64,000 nt of DNA from assembly GCA_008973525.1 (NCBI GenBank), contig WACJ01000274.1:1488001-1552000 (forward strand), read 5' to 3'. The position numbers and the translations under genes are program-made. Under the pieces are notes generated by a model. The model had not been told where the DNA came from. It ran no database searches and was given only the letters and a program-made list of their open reading frames with translations. Source of the DNA: Stenopsyche tienmushanensis. Lineage: Eukaryota > Arthropoda > Insecta > Trichoptera > Stenopsychidae. Positions 13,139 to 25,712 of the stretch are shown piece by piece (the stretch's first letter is position 1; each line of letters opens with the position of its first letter).

Positions 13139-14364
13139 TTAGGTAAAACGGAAAGAAATGTCATTTTTTTGTTATTTGGAGAAAAAAATTATTTAATAAA
13201 AGCTATACAATATTACTCAATTAAATCGTTATTTATAATTGCCCTCCAAAATTAGGCTGAATTTTCATTAAATCCAAAAGATTTTTCACTTGTTCCACAG
13301 AAGTGAATTTTTTATCGCGAAGCGAATGTTCTAATGACTTGAAAAGATGACAGTCTGAAGGTGCAATGCCAGAAGAATATGGTGGATGTTGCAGCACTTC
13401 CAAATCCAGCTCCCTTATTTTGTTCTGTGTAATGCTTGCTGCGCGTGGTCTTACATTATCATGCTGTAATATTCTTATTTGGTTGTTAACTAGCACTGAT
13501 CGCTTTTTTAGCATTTCCGCTTTTAGCCTATCTAATTGTGCACAGTATAACCCTGCTGTGACAATTTGGCCAAGTTTTAATAATTCGCAGTGAATTACGC
13601 CAAAAAAAAATCCCACCCAACACAAAGGAGGACCTTTTTCAAGGATAATTTCGGTCGAGGGGTAGAAACAGGTACTTGATTTGAAGAAAGACACTATTTT
13701 TTACTTCTCGGACTATTGTAGAGGACTCACTTCTCATCCCCAGTAACGATCCTTCTTAAAAATTGATCGGTTTCATACTTTGGCAATAGCGATGAACAAA
13801 TGGTTATCCGTTGTTCCAAGACCGTTGATGACAACTCGTGCGGTACCCAAATTCCCTGTCTATGTTTTTTCCCGAGTCTTTTCAAATGGTCTTTTACTAT
13901 CGACAAGGGACAGCCGATGTCTAGCGATAATTTCTTTATTGTTTTTCGAGTATCAGATTCTACCAGAGAATTTAATGCGTCATCATCGATTATTGAAAGT
14001 CGTCCTGATTTTTGTTTATTTTTCAAATCTCTGTCACCACTTTTGAATTTTTTGTACCATCGATGACATTTTCGAATATTCAATATGTTGTCATATGTAT
14101 CACATATGCTCTGGGTATCTTCTTTTGCTTTTAATCCTTTGTCGAATAAAAACAGTAAACAAGATCGCAAATGGGTCTCATCAATTTCTGGCTTGGACAT
14201 TTTCACTATGGCTAAAAAAATATAAAAATATTTGAAAAAGTAAGACAAATAACAGAGCTTCAAAATGACACCAATCTTAACGTATTCACTCGACAGCAAT
14301 CCGAGGCAAACTGAAGGCAAAGGACGCATCCAAAAAAAATGACATTTCTTTCCGCTTTATCTAA
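13139..14364 (-). mobile_element. complete mariner element, nested in the pogo remnant
   Basis: The left end TTAGGTAAAACGGAAAGAAA and the reverse complement of the right end, TTAGATAAAGCGGAAAGAAA, continue into TGTCATTTTTTT on both sides. This gives TIRs of about 30 bp with two mismatches. TA lies directly outside each end (13137-13138 and 14365-14366), the standard mariner target duplication. The 1226-bp length fits a mariner of about 1.3 kb with small deletions. The single transposase gene runs on the minus strand between the TIRs. The insertion separates the two halves of the pogo-like element, so it is the younger of the two. Confidence 0.9.
13233..14200 (-). pseudogene. mariner transposase, inactivated by two stops and a frameshift
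   Basis: The ATG at 14200 opens MSKPEIDETHLRSCLLFLF, a mariner N-terminus. It is followed by the helix-turn-helix, the GRLSIIDDDAL linker, WVPHEL and IVTGDEK (first catalytic Asp). The Trp codon expected next is TGA (13727-13729) and a TAG follows at 13694-13696. After VLLCVGWD, a run of nine T on the minus strand (13602-13610) shifts the frame. The rest reads FFFGVIHCELL, LDRLKAEM, LQHDNVRPRAA (second Asp) and HPPYSSGIAPSDCHLFKSL (third Asp, D34D spacing), ending at TAA 13233. Total coding length of about 320 residues is close to the usual 345. It is dead, but only three lesions separate it from an open frame. Confidence 0.9.
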
Positions 14365-14653
14365 TATGATCATCAAAAACCGATGGATCAGATTGTAATA
14401 GAAACATTCAAACGTGTATATAAAAATCAGATTATTGCTAGCAGTCTAAAATAACGAAAAAATAGTTATCAGCTTCCACAAGAAAATAATTTAAAAGATT
14501 GTTGTAGTAGTTGGAATTATTTAGAGGTGTCAGCTTTAAAAGAATCACAGAACAAAATTTTGAAAAGACGCGGCAAAACCTGATATAGGAGACATTGTGG
14601 AAGCCTGACTAATTTCATCCCTAATAAGTCCGAATAATCGAGGTTCTACTGTA

Positions 14654-17600
14654 TTGCCTTTTTTTTAGGTAATAACTTTATGTAATCGTTAGAATAGAAA
14701 TGTACTTTTGAATTGCGTGTACATTTTGACTTTCATCTCATAGAATCAAGTCAGTGACAAGATCTAAAGTGACAATCCTTGTAAATTGCAGTCCCATGAA
14801 TCTGGTTCTTGTACGTCACTTCCACAACCCTTTCTGATATCTTCAAGCATCCGCTCCTCATCAAGATTTTAATCTTACGACGAAAATCTATTGTTCACAA
14901 ATTAAGGCTTGTACATCATTTTGCGACATTGTTTCCATCAAAAACCCGTATATATAAATTAAGAAGATTTATATTATTTAAACAAAATCGATATTACGGC
15001 TGAATTGGAAGTGGCTGTTAAATGGCTTTTATCCACTTATAAGCTTTCAATAATATTCGAATATTTGCTTTCTGCAAACGATGTCACCGTCAAACTTTTC
15101 AGACTGAATAATATCATTGAATGTTATTTCAATGTAACGTTTTCGTGCGATTTTTTCACTCAATACTTAATAATTTAATTATTAAAATGATGCTATTAGG
15201 AAAATATTGCTTTTAGTGGCGTCGACTTTTAATGTTATTCAAACATGCAAATTAACTAATAATAAACAAATCAAGAACAGGTAAGTCCCTGAAAATTTGG
15301 TCAGCACGCTTGGTCTCCGCTTATTTACCATACAGGGGCATGCCAGAAATAGCAGTTGATTGGATTAGCAGAAACTCTGATCCAATTATTGGCGACCACC
15401 AGCCCGATTCCAAGGTATTATTATTAGGCTGGTAATCATCCGTTTGGAGTGTACATACACACGCCCTGGATCCAATGTTTTGGTAGGAAATAATTGATAG
15501 GCCAAACAACGTGACACACGACGCTAAAACCCACGAATGAAGCAACCCCACCCATGGGGTCACTCTATCATTACTTCAATTAGGCCCCATATATCCTGTG
15601 GCGGGGTGGAATTAAAAAGCCTCATTAATTTTGATAAAGACGGAGTAAAATACTATAGTTGAACGAAGGTCGTCAGTCTATTGTTCTTGTGATAGATCGA
15701 TATGCTTCCTGATATATTAAAGCCTAATTTATTAGATCATAATATTATATTAATAGCGTTATGCTAAAAAAAATTACAAAATGGACTTATGCAAGTATAG
15801 ATCACATGAGAAAGGTTAATAGATCAAATTGCACCAATCATAAGATTTTTATTATACTACACTTTGTATTTATTTAGGAAAGGAAATAACAGTTCAAATA
15901 AAAATGTTGAAGCTATTTTTGCTATGAGTAAACATTTCAAGAAATTTTGCTCGAAAGTGGAATATTGATATTTGAACTCCATACGGTTAAAGAGCCATCA
16001 AACTCTTACATTTATCCATAGTAGAGTATAAAAATATTTATTTTGTGACTTCAAAAAAATATTTTTTTCATTGACTTTTGGATTAAATTGAAAGCTAATA
16101 CTATCGTACGTTTAAAAAAATATTTATTTTGAAAAATCATTTGTACCAAATCAGGATATTACAGGGATGATTCCTATGAAAGGACGTCCAATAGTGACTT
16201 TTTATGCATTTTTATATATAATATATTTTTTGTGTCTTTTAATAATGAATTTTCGATCCAAAATATGCTCAATTCTTGTTGCTGCTTTGACAATTGATTA
16301 TACTTGCTAAGATGAAATATTCAAGGTTTTATAGTATTTAAATTATTCATTCTTTTAGAGACTTAAAAATAAAGCGTATGCAGTAATTTGAATATGATGT
16401 ACTTGATATTCAAACGATAAGACGTGAATGTGTCGAGATTTACATGATAATGTGGTGCTGGTTATCTCGGCAATTCCGCGAATCTACCACTATAAAAAAG
16501 TGCAATAAAACCGAAAATGGTTCCCCGAGGATCAGGACGACCCATAAAAAATCGACTTAAGGACACATTTCGAATTTGCCCAAAAATGCTTTATACGCGT
16601 CAATTATTTTCCGACCCCGGGAAAGGGGCAGAATAAATATCTTTTCATCAAGTCCTGAGGGGGGGAGCGATCGAAGCTGATATATTGAATTAAGTATACG
16701 AGTACGAGACGGTAAATGTTCAGAGTAGTTAATGAAAAAGTCCACACCGAACTATGTACAACAGCCTTAAATCACCTGCCGTAAGGCTTTATTGGCGGAA
16801 AGAGTAAAAGACACCTTTAGGCAACTTCCCCCGAACATGTATTAGCCTTTACATCCTTCCTATAAAATGATTCCCCTGAGTGATTTATAACGGGAACAAA
16901 ATGGCATCTATTGAGACACTATCGTGGCATAAATACGTCGACGGAATTGTGCCAAAATAAATGGCGTTCGATGGCGATTAATTTAAATGTCAGCGCTGAA
17001 AAATAAGTTCAAAATGTCAAACATTAAGGACGACCTTTGGCGGGGTGTATCGATCCGATGTAAAATATTCGCTTGAAAAGATGCGATTTGATCTGCATAG
17101 ACGTTGAGATAGTCTACGATGAATTTGTACGTGATAGATTAAGGGTTGCAGGCCTGGGCGTGTCAATATAATGGAAGCGCTTATATTCTTGTAGTGGCAC
17201 GTTTCTAAAATGCCTAAATAAATCGCTCAATGCAACTATATTCTATGGCTAAGCTGCTGGATAAATTTAATACTGCATTTAAACATTAAAAATAGCATCA
17301 ATTGTATCGCTTAAAGGGGATGTTCGCCAAATAATTTGGAGCAGCAAGTGGTCACGGAAAGATAGGAACCTGTTCTGGCGTAGATTTAAACTGCAATAAC
17401 TGTTGAAAATCTTTCAATATTCATGGTTTGGGACTAGAGAATCAAAATAAATTTAATTGAATATTCTTAAACTAATAATTGCATATGTACATTCCTTGAT
17501 TTAGGCATTTTAAGCGGCATTAAAATAAAATATACAAAGCTACTTTTTTATCTACAAGTATTTTATGTCAATTATTGTTAAATAAACGTCATCTACTTTC

Positions 17601-20600
17601 AATACAAGGTGGTTAGGGCTTTGGTAAACTTGACTAAAATTATAGCGCGGGAATTCAAATTCCTGAAAATTGCAATATTGAATACATATAATATTTATTA
17701 TAAGCAGCTACAACATAGTTTTAGTTTTGTAAGTATAAGACATTCATATAATATTTATGTCGGCAACAGCATCATTGCGGTAGTCTACCATTTTGTTTCC
17801 TGATAATGATGAGATAGAATTTGCTTTGTAGGAATAATTGCATAAATAATGTAGCTGCAACCCGTACTATGAAAATTGATAAAAACTCGCAGCCTAATGG
17901 TCGTCTATTAATGATTTAAAATGATAATTCATATCGGATTTTTACATTTAATATTGGGAGTATAAAGCGGTCGAGTATAAGGTTTGTATGGTTTACCAGA
18001 TTGTTCGTTAATCAACCCGCGCCACCCCCTGACACGCCCGACGAAACCCGAACTCCGACGAAAATCCCCCACGACCACTCTTTAATATGACGAAGAACTT
18101 TAGAATTAGGCTCCCATCCCGGATTTCGTACAACGTATTTAAAACTTTCAGGAAACTTATTTAATTTTCCGCGACATGTTGAGCATAGTGGGTGTCTATG
18201 CTTGTGCGTAATGAGCCCATTTCGGCGCCCTTAATACACGTCACAATGCAGAGATATTTCCGGTGCTCATCTCAAAGAGTCAACCTTAAGTAAGCATTGA
18301 TTTTAATATACGAGTCGACGAAATTCGAAATATGCGACTGTGTAAATTCGCACAGAGGAGACGAGGGCATCTATTATTTCGCATCAGATTTAGCTACTGC
18401 TTGTATGAGCCCAAGACGGATGAGAACCGACATATAAGGGAGTATCCCATCCAAGGTTCGGCTCGACATCTATTTGATGTGTTTACGGCATGATGATAAA
18501 TTCCCCACAAGGGTGTGTAATTGAACTTAAAGCGCCACAAGAGTTGGACGTCGCGACGCTTCGGCGTCGCTTAGTACATCTCTTTGTGAGGTCACGTACA
18601 TCCAGGCGTGGAGATTGGGCACGTGACCCTCTACGCCCCTCTTTGCCACCCGCTCACCCTCCGATACCTCTCGAATAACCGCGAACCATAGCCAGATAAA
18701 AGAGTCATCGAAGGGATGAAAATATGAATATACAATCTACATCCAGCGGCGTACCACACGCCAATTCTATAGCATCGTTAAAAAAATGATAAGCAACAAC
18801 AAATACAAATGAGATAATGGAGCTAAGATGAACACGCCAAACTATGCATTATTACACCCATAATATTCTTGTGAAGAGCAATTTACATATTTCTAGCCGC
18901 AAATTCTCAGTTCATTGGATGTGACGTAGAATTTACGGCGCCGACCGTCTGCTATGACGCAAAACGCTTTTCTATCGTCTTAGAATAAAGAGAGGATTAT
19001 TAAAAATATATTTTTTAGAGCGAAATTACATGCATTAAAGCGACTAGATATGACGTCGACTAATATGACAGGATAATCCAGCATTACTTTAAAGAATGTG
19101 AAATACGTTCAAAGCATCCTAGAGTGCTCACGAGATAAGAAAGATATTCATAGCTTTTATATGGAATTTAATGCGTGCACATTAAAATATCTATTATGAA
19201 TAACTTGCGGATTTAAATTGAATTTAAGCCCCAGTTAAATAACGCCCGGGTCCCTTATGAAATAAGGGTGCAATGGACGGCTCATTTGACTGCATTCATT
19301 TAATTCAATGACCATTAGGCCATAATTAATCGCTTAAAATGCAGAAACAAACATAATGAATCATGTATAATTTGTAGCCGATTCTTTAATCAAGTACATT
19401 ATAAGTGTTACAAACTTGTCCATCTAAATGTGACTAATTGTCTGTAAATTTGGAATTAATATCACTTAATTTGGTATATCGTGTGTATATATGATGATTT
19501 TAATAAAAATGAGATGCTATTAGTTTTATGAAATTGCTATAATTTGCTGTTGGCGCTTTTACGTATTCATGGCTTATTTGAATACGTAATTAACAACCGA
19601 ATATAAAATGATTGGTTTTAGTCATTCGTGTCATTTTTTCGACTTAATAAATGGAATATTTTAGTCACGCCGCTTCCCTGAAGCATATCAGGAACATATT
19701 CAAAACGAGTCATATATACGTGTGCGGATACACAGATTTTACCACGTATTTATTTCATAATAACTTACCGCCAGGATTTTATTACCCGGCACTCATTCGA
19801 TTACAGGGCGGAAGAGAATAGACTTTTTATTATTAAACCAATATAATTTACATCCTCATGGATGAAAAGAGACGAAGTCTCCGGGATTGACGTAAGCTCC
19901 GTGACGTTGGTCCATTTGTGTGCGGTAATGTGTTTTTGCCGCAATACACGTGGCGCGACACGTGACGGAAAATACTCAAAAGAAAATTTTATACTGCTTT
20001 ATTTCAACTTCGAGAGGCTTCAATAGCTTCTCGCCCGTTTTCCGCCCTGCCCGCCTACGTAGATCCGCCCTTTTATTACCGACTTAAAAAGCTTTCATGC
20101 TACATTTCTTACCAATTAAGATTCCCGGCGGTTAGTAACCGAAACCGGCAAGATGATTGATTGAAGAGCTGTTAACCCGGTGCCATTTGTCAATTAAACA
20201 TTTCGCGCAAGACGTCCAAATTACACGGCTACATCTTTTTTTTTGCACGTCGGAAAATCGTTTCCCGGGGCGTTAAAAATTAACTCATTATCCGCACTTA
20301 AAATTGTTTGCGCTTATTTGCGAAGAAATGCAGATTTGATGTGATTTCGCTAGACGAGCGTATTGGGGTGAGATAAACAAATTATTTTTGCTCGTCGAGA
20401 GCGACACAGATTAACCCTGGAACGCCCGGTATGCTTGTTTTGCAAAAAAGTTTACGAAAACTACGAAGCCAGAGTTTAATTAACGACGCTATGAAGATTA
20501 TTCGGGCAACTCAACTATCGCACATCGGGCAGATTTTAATAAAATTAGTTCGTTGGGCTCTTATGCTTTACTTAATAATAGAAAAAACTTTCAGTTATGA

Positions 20601-21202
20601 AACTTTTTCATATAAAAAATATTTTACGACCGTGTTAAAATTCTGTTATCTTTAATATTTGCTATGAAATTCGCATGCTTTTGATGAATAATTCAAACTT
20701 GGGAGACTTGAATTATAACATTAACGACATGATCTTCAAAAATATTTGCATGCATAACATATTTCGCCAGCAAATCAAAAGAACACATAGAAATATTATG
20801 CATATCAAGATCATTATTTTATTAAAAATAAAGACTAAACGAGCACAGAGTTTTACGTTCGCCGTTTCAAAATCAAAAAGCTATTATATAAGAATATCTT
20901 AAAATCAAGTTACTTCTTAATTTAATATTACATTGTAGGCATAGGAAAATTTCAATATCCATTTAAGTAGTTGAATTAAAAAGGCTTCATTATATAATTA
21001 GAGGATTTTTGAAGGTCCTCATGTTAAATTTTCAACCTCATAAGCATTGAATTCCAAATTAAGCATTATATGTTTTTTTGATATTATCTAAAATTTTAAG
21101 CCTATCCAAGAAGAGAAAAACAATATTATTGTTTAAGAGGTAACTTCATGTTTCGAAAGTACATAGCACTAATAATTTCGTCTATAATTTTGGTGAATAA
21201 AT
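14654..21202. other. 6.5-kb spacer without recognised gene
   Basis: Predominantly AT-rich, with GC-richer islands near 15330-15610, 18000-18120, 18520-18690 and 19860-20200. No frame exceeds about 80 codons and none has a recognisable domain. No inverted-repeat element or RNA gene was recognised. Confidence 0.5.
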
Positions 21203-22100
21203 TTGGATTATTTCAATGCTTTACAGCTAATTCGCGAAATGCGCCCGAAGCAATCACTTCGTCCAGATTGCGCCCCTGATGGCTCTGAGACCCCTGAGAG
21301 TATTCACACTGTCCGGAAGGCGCAGATTATAAGTGCGAATAGCAAACACATGCAATTACAAGATCGTTATATTTGTACAAGCATTCTCCCGCTTTCAACG
21401 AAGAAGTTTAGCAATTGTTTAGAACCATTTATTAAGAATTATCGTCTGATAATTTACTGGAAAGATGCAATGCGTGCGTATGGTCTCTGGTACCGAAGAG
21501 ACGCCAGGTCAGCCAAAAATGACAAGGCTGAAATGGCTGAAGGATTTTATGAAGCTGGAATCGCTAATTAGTAGTAAGTTTTCCTTTTTAACAGTTTCTA
21601 AGTAGTTAATTTCGAAACGATTTGCATGTGGTGTTGATGGAATTTCAAAAAATCAAGCCACCGATTGGTCTGAAAATTTACAAGCTTATTTTATACAAGT
21701 ATGGCTATGGCAGTTCGCAAAATCAGGTCAAAATATTTATTTTATCTTAGGTTTTACATTAAAAAATACCCCCCAAAAAAGGTGTATTTTTCCAAACTTT
21801 GTTTCAAAGCAGTGCCATTTTGTTACTTTTGAACAAAAAGTATTTCAGGTAAGCCTGAATGAAAAAACTGATGAACGCTGCGAATTTGACATGCCATTTT
21901 GATATTTTTGATATAAATTCCAATATATTAATTTAATTATAAAGCATATTTATTGTGAAAATAATTGTTAAAATTTTTTTGGGGCGTTAAATTGAGATGA
22001 CTTCTTAAAAAAGGCATAAAAAATTTGGGGAAAAAATGGTTTACTTTTCAATACTTCCGATATTAAGTTCAATGCGAATTCAAATTAGATGAAATCATTT
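21203..22100. other. unclassified region with a 110-codon frame, possibly an old transposon
   Basis: An ATG at 21239 opens 111 codons to a TAG at 21571; the end reads KAEMAEGFYEAGIAN. I do not recognise the protein. The 500 bases after it carry homopolymer-rich DNA (CCCCCCAAAAAA near 21769, AAAATTTGGGG near 22021) of a style common in decayed transposons. No terminal repeats or target duplication could be found. The frame may be chance. Confidence 0.2.
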
Positions 22101-25100
22101 CCATTTGAGCATCAACTCTAAAGCAAACTTTATAACTATGTTGCTAGAGCATAATTGATGGGCCTTGATATGTATTAAAGGGTTCAATATAATATTATTA
22201 ATTGTATGCTTGTTGGAATAAATTGATAAACGTTAGGATTCCATTTAGAATATTAGAGTTTATGTATGCACATTGGGAAATAGTGGTGGCAAAAGAGGAA
22301 ATTTCGCATGATAAAGATGTAAATGCATTCAGGGCAAGATTGACGACACATGGGGTATTCTGGAAGCAGACAGGATCGCACGTTCTGCAGGGTTAATGTT
22401 CAATGTTTTTTGTGAGCACTTGTCAGCAGGCACCCATTAGCGACCGAGTGGCTTCCGTTTTGATTAACATTTACGCCGACAACAATTCACGCCCGCCCCA
22501 TTTGCACCCCGGGTGCTGTTTCATTATTTTCATTTCATTTGTACGAAGAATCTGCGCGTGCTTTTTAATAAGGGATAAAAAATGGGACAGGTGGCACCCC
22601 TCAGCCGACCCACTCCATTAAAAAAAAGCAGCAGTAATTGATTGGTGTTGAACGGTCCGATACCGAATCTGCTCCATCAAGATCCAATCTGGCGACGATT
22701 GGAAGCTGAATATTAAATTTCAGCGATCGGAATTCAGCCGGATTAGCATTCATTGTACATTATCGCGTTTCAATCTGCGTTACAAGCGGATCAACCCAAC
22801 AAATTTAAAAAATGCACACATACGGTTCACCATTATATTTTGACATACGGCGTTCATACGAACGGGGGTTGAATTAAATAATGCGCTCTGTGATGTTTTA
22901 TTGACGAATCGTCACGTATACGGATTTTAACGATATCATTACGATCGGATACGATTCTAGCTACCAATATTTATAAGTGGTAATATAATTTGAAAACGTG
23001 CTCATTCGATACACTCTGTAGTGGAAATCCATTATTCATCGTGGGTTGTTGCTTATTAGATGAAAACTTCCCCGGGGACGTTCAAGTCTCATCCTTGAAA
23101 CTTATAAAAATACGTATGGTCCAATTCAATATCTTTCGTCAAATTTAAGGTAACCTCGGGACAATTTCATCTCATACGCGTGTCTATAAATATGTAAAGT
23201 TCATATGGGACCGTCAGATAAGTTATGTCTCGCACTGCGAATACGCTCACATAATTAATATCAACAACGTACATAATTAATTCAATACTCAGATGTAGCG
23301 TATGAATTAAATTTAAAGACTAAATGGCACATAAATTACTTTGCCAATTTATTTAGATCAAAAGAACGAAACTGTATCGGCCGAGCAAAACATGTAATAA
23401 GTATGGCTAACATCATTTAATTGTGGCTGTTAAACCACTGATCATACTCATTTCTTTATTAAACGTCGGTGTATTATATGAATTGCAAGCCGTATGGTAC
23501 AAACATTTGAAATAATTCATTATTTTAATGGCACAAGCCAAATAGTAACCCGGTTCGCATGATGAAACCCCAATTAAGCCAAATTTGAAACAGAGAGCAG
23601 AAATATTATCAGATTCTTTATAAAATATGAAACATTTCTATTTAAAAAAATAGCATTAGTTAGCTAAGTTTGATTAAAATGGAAATCTATCATTCATTCA
23701 AAGCAAATTATTACTAAAAAACACTTTCTGTAATGTACTCTAATAATGGATTATGATTGATTTGACGTTGATTTTATGACATGTATGATATTGTTTCATA
23801 AACTAAAAAAGCTATGGTATTTTAAATTAATACACTGGATAGAATATATTCACCAATAGAACATTTAAGCGCATAATACACTAAGATTCCATTGCAAAAA
23901 TATTTATAAAAGTACACGTGCTCGGATTTTTACGACCCTTAATCCAACAACACATCACTGCCTCTTCAACGCAACGGCGGAGGAATTGCGCCCGGATAGT
24001 AAAGCGCGAAAAAACCCCGGAAAAGGTGAGATATCGCATAATTATTTCGCGAGCAAATTTACACCCGCCCCCACCGTTATAATATTAATTCCATCGGACT
24101 ATTTTACCACCCCGGATCAATTATATCGAAGGTCTGGGGGTAAGGAGAGTTTTTGAGGTATCGGTGGCTGTTGAGTGAGTGAAGCCTCAATTCATGGGGG
24201 TTAACCTGGGAAACAGGCAGTAGAAGCGGCGCGTTTAAAATCTAATTAAATGTCAGCGCAGCCATTAAACTATTTGGAGTTTCGCGGTTTAATACCACCA
24301 ACGAATTGTCTGTTAAACCGTGAAATATTATGTTTTTACACGTGTACGTAATACGTGTATAGCTTGGTGCAGAATTTGCATAATTCGCACGTTCCCAAAT
24401 TAATGTGTATTTACTTACTTAGCGCCGCGTTAATTTTGCTGCTGCTTGAGTAATTTTTGTGTGCTTACCTGCAAATGAAAGAAAAGCATGGTTTAATCAT
24501 TGATATGGCATTTCATTTTAATCATCATTTAACACGTGTATTTTATAATTATCTTAAACATTGTGTCGATGTAGTTATAGATCATTCAAGCATTCAATTT
24601 AATAATTTAATTCTTCGGTTATAATATCAGGGAAAACTTCACAGATTAAGCCAACAGTGAGAAATGCTCTCAACGCTAAGACCCAAATACAATTACATTA
24701 GTAGCAATATCCCTACAATTCGCTTATGCTCTCATATAATCCTATTTGTGGTACCTGCATCATCAGCCAGGTTATAGTGAGTACTTGAAATTTTAGAACA
24801 TCAAATAATATAATTATGCTAAATAACCGCAATGACAATTCGATTTCCTAGTTGGGTGGGAAAATGCAATTTAATTTCCTGTGCATATTTTTCAGTATAT
24901 CTGTTTTCATCATCAACCCGCGGCTAAAATATTAGCTAGAATGCATAGAATGGAAATTAATACGCATTAGTGTAATCGGGGTTAATTAATCGTCGTTCAA
25001 TATGGAACGAAGTGGTATTGCGTGATAAAAATGCGGTGATAAATAAATGTACAGCGGGAGCAAAATTACTGTAAATTACTGATTAATATCAAATTAATTT

Positions 25101-25181
25101 TGGACATGCTATACAGTCGGATTCTGAGAAATACGCGGAAAAGAGTGATTAAACATTAAATTTTTATCGTTGCGTTAATAA
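22101..25181. other. spacer, nothing recognised
   Basis: AT-rich with small GC-richer patches near 22430-22620 and 23940-24240. Frames of 60-75 codons have no features of note. Confidence 0.5.
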
Positions 25182-25712
25182 ATGGAATATATTTCTTCAA
25201 TGAATCGTATTTCGGTACTTTTTAAAAATCATATGGATTTGTCAATAGTGATGTCGACTATATGTCATCCTACGAACTTATTGAGTGATGTGTTAATACA
25301 TATTCAACAGAATAAACAAGGAATTGCGAGAAAATTAAAGTTATTTATTTGGTTTGGAGTTATTGGTATAATATATCGTTGTACTTGTGAACCAATTGCT
25401 CTTCGCAGACTGGAAGCTGTGTGGAATTGTGGAGTTGGCTCACAACGCATGATTGATATGTTTATCAATTACTTTTATTTTCTGCTCAAGCATCCCAGTG
25501 CCAGTCATAATAATGGGAGCAAGAGAGCAGAAGCCATGATCGATCTGAAATATGGCAATGAATGGGCGCGGTCGCCGCCTCCAGAAGCTGATGGATTCTC
25601 CGGAAACAATTTCTTTTTGGAGGAGGCCAATAAAGTCGGGCTTTATGAAGCCTTTCGCAATGTGGCCGCGATTAACTGTGGCGCAGTTTTGGCCCTATCG
25701 CCAGTCAACTGA
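25182..25712 (+). CDS. 176-codon open frame, unknown, possibly chance
   Basis: An ATG at 25182 opens 176 codons to a TGA. The first half is hydrophobic and AT-rich in codon use; the last 60 residues, including WARSPPPEADGFSGNNFF, lie in a GC-richer patch that continues beyond the stop. The minus strand of the same patch is also open for 84 codons, which suggests composition rather than selection. There is no signal peptide, no known motif and no neighbouring gene. It could be a conserved non-coding block or a fragment of an exon. Confidence 0.15.
   Translation: MEYISSMNRISVLFKNHMDLSIVMSTICHPTNLLSDVLIHIQQNKQGIARKLKLFIWFGVIGIIYRCTCEPIALRRLEAVWNCGVGSQRMIDMFINYFYFLLKHPSASHNNGSKRAEAMIDLKYGNEWARSPPPEADGFSGNNFFLEEANKVGLYEAFRNVAAINCGAVLALSPVN

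Larger units (their letters stand above)
12830..14651 (+). mobile_element. pogo/Tigger-like DNA transposon remnant, split by a mariner
   Basis: The ends CAATAGAATCTCGATTATC (12830) and, reverse-complemented, CAGTAGAACCTCGATTATTC (14651) are typical of pogo/Tigger-type elements. Both are flanked by TA (12828-12829 and 14652-14653). The left end carries three tandem CTCGATTATC-like units. Coding traces lie on the plus strand: SITGPLLCEKAKFFQK (about 13070-13125, the CENP-B-type DNA-binding domain region) and PMDQIVIETFKRVYK (about 14380-14425, DDE domain region). Without the nested 1226-bp mariner and its TA duplication, about 594 bp remain, far less than the usual autonomous length of about 2 kb. 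It was therefore already internally deleted or has decayed. Confidence 0.75.
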
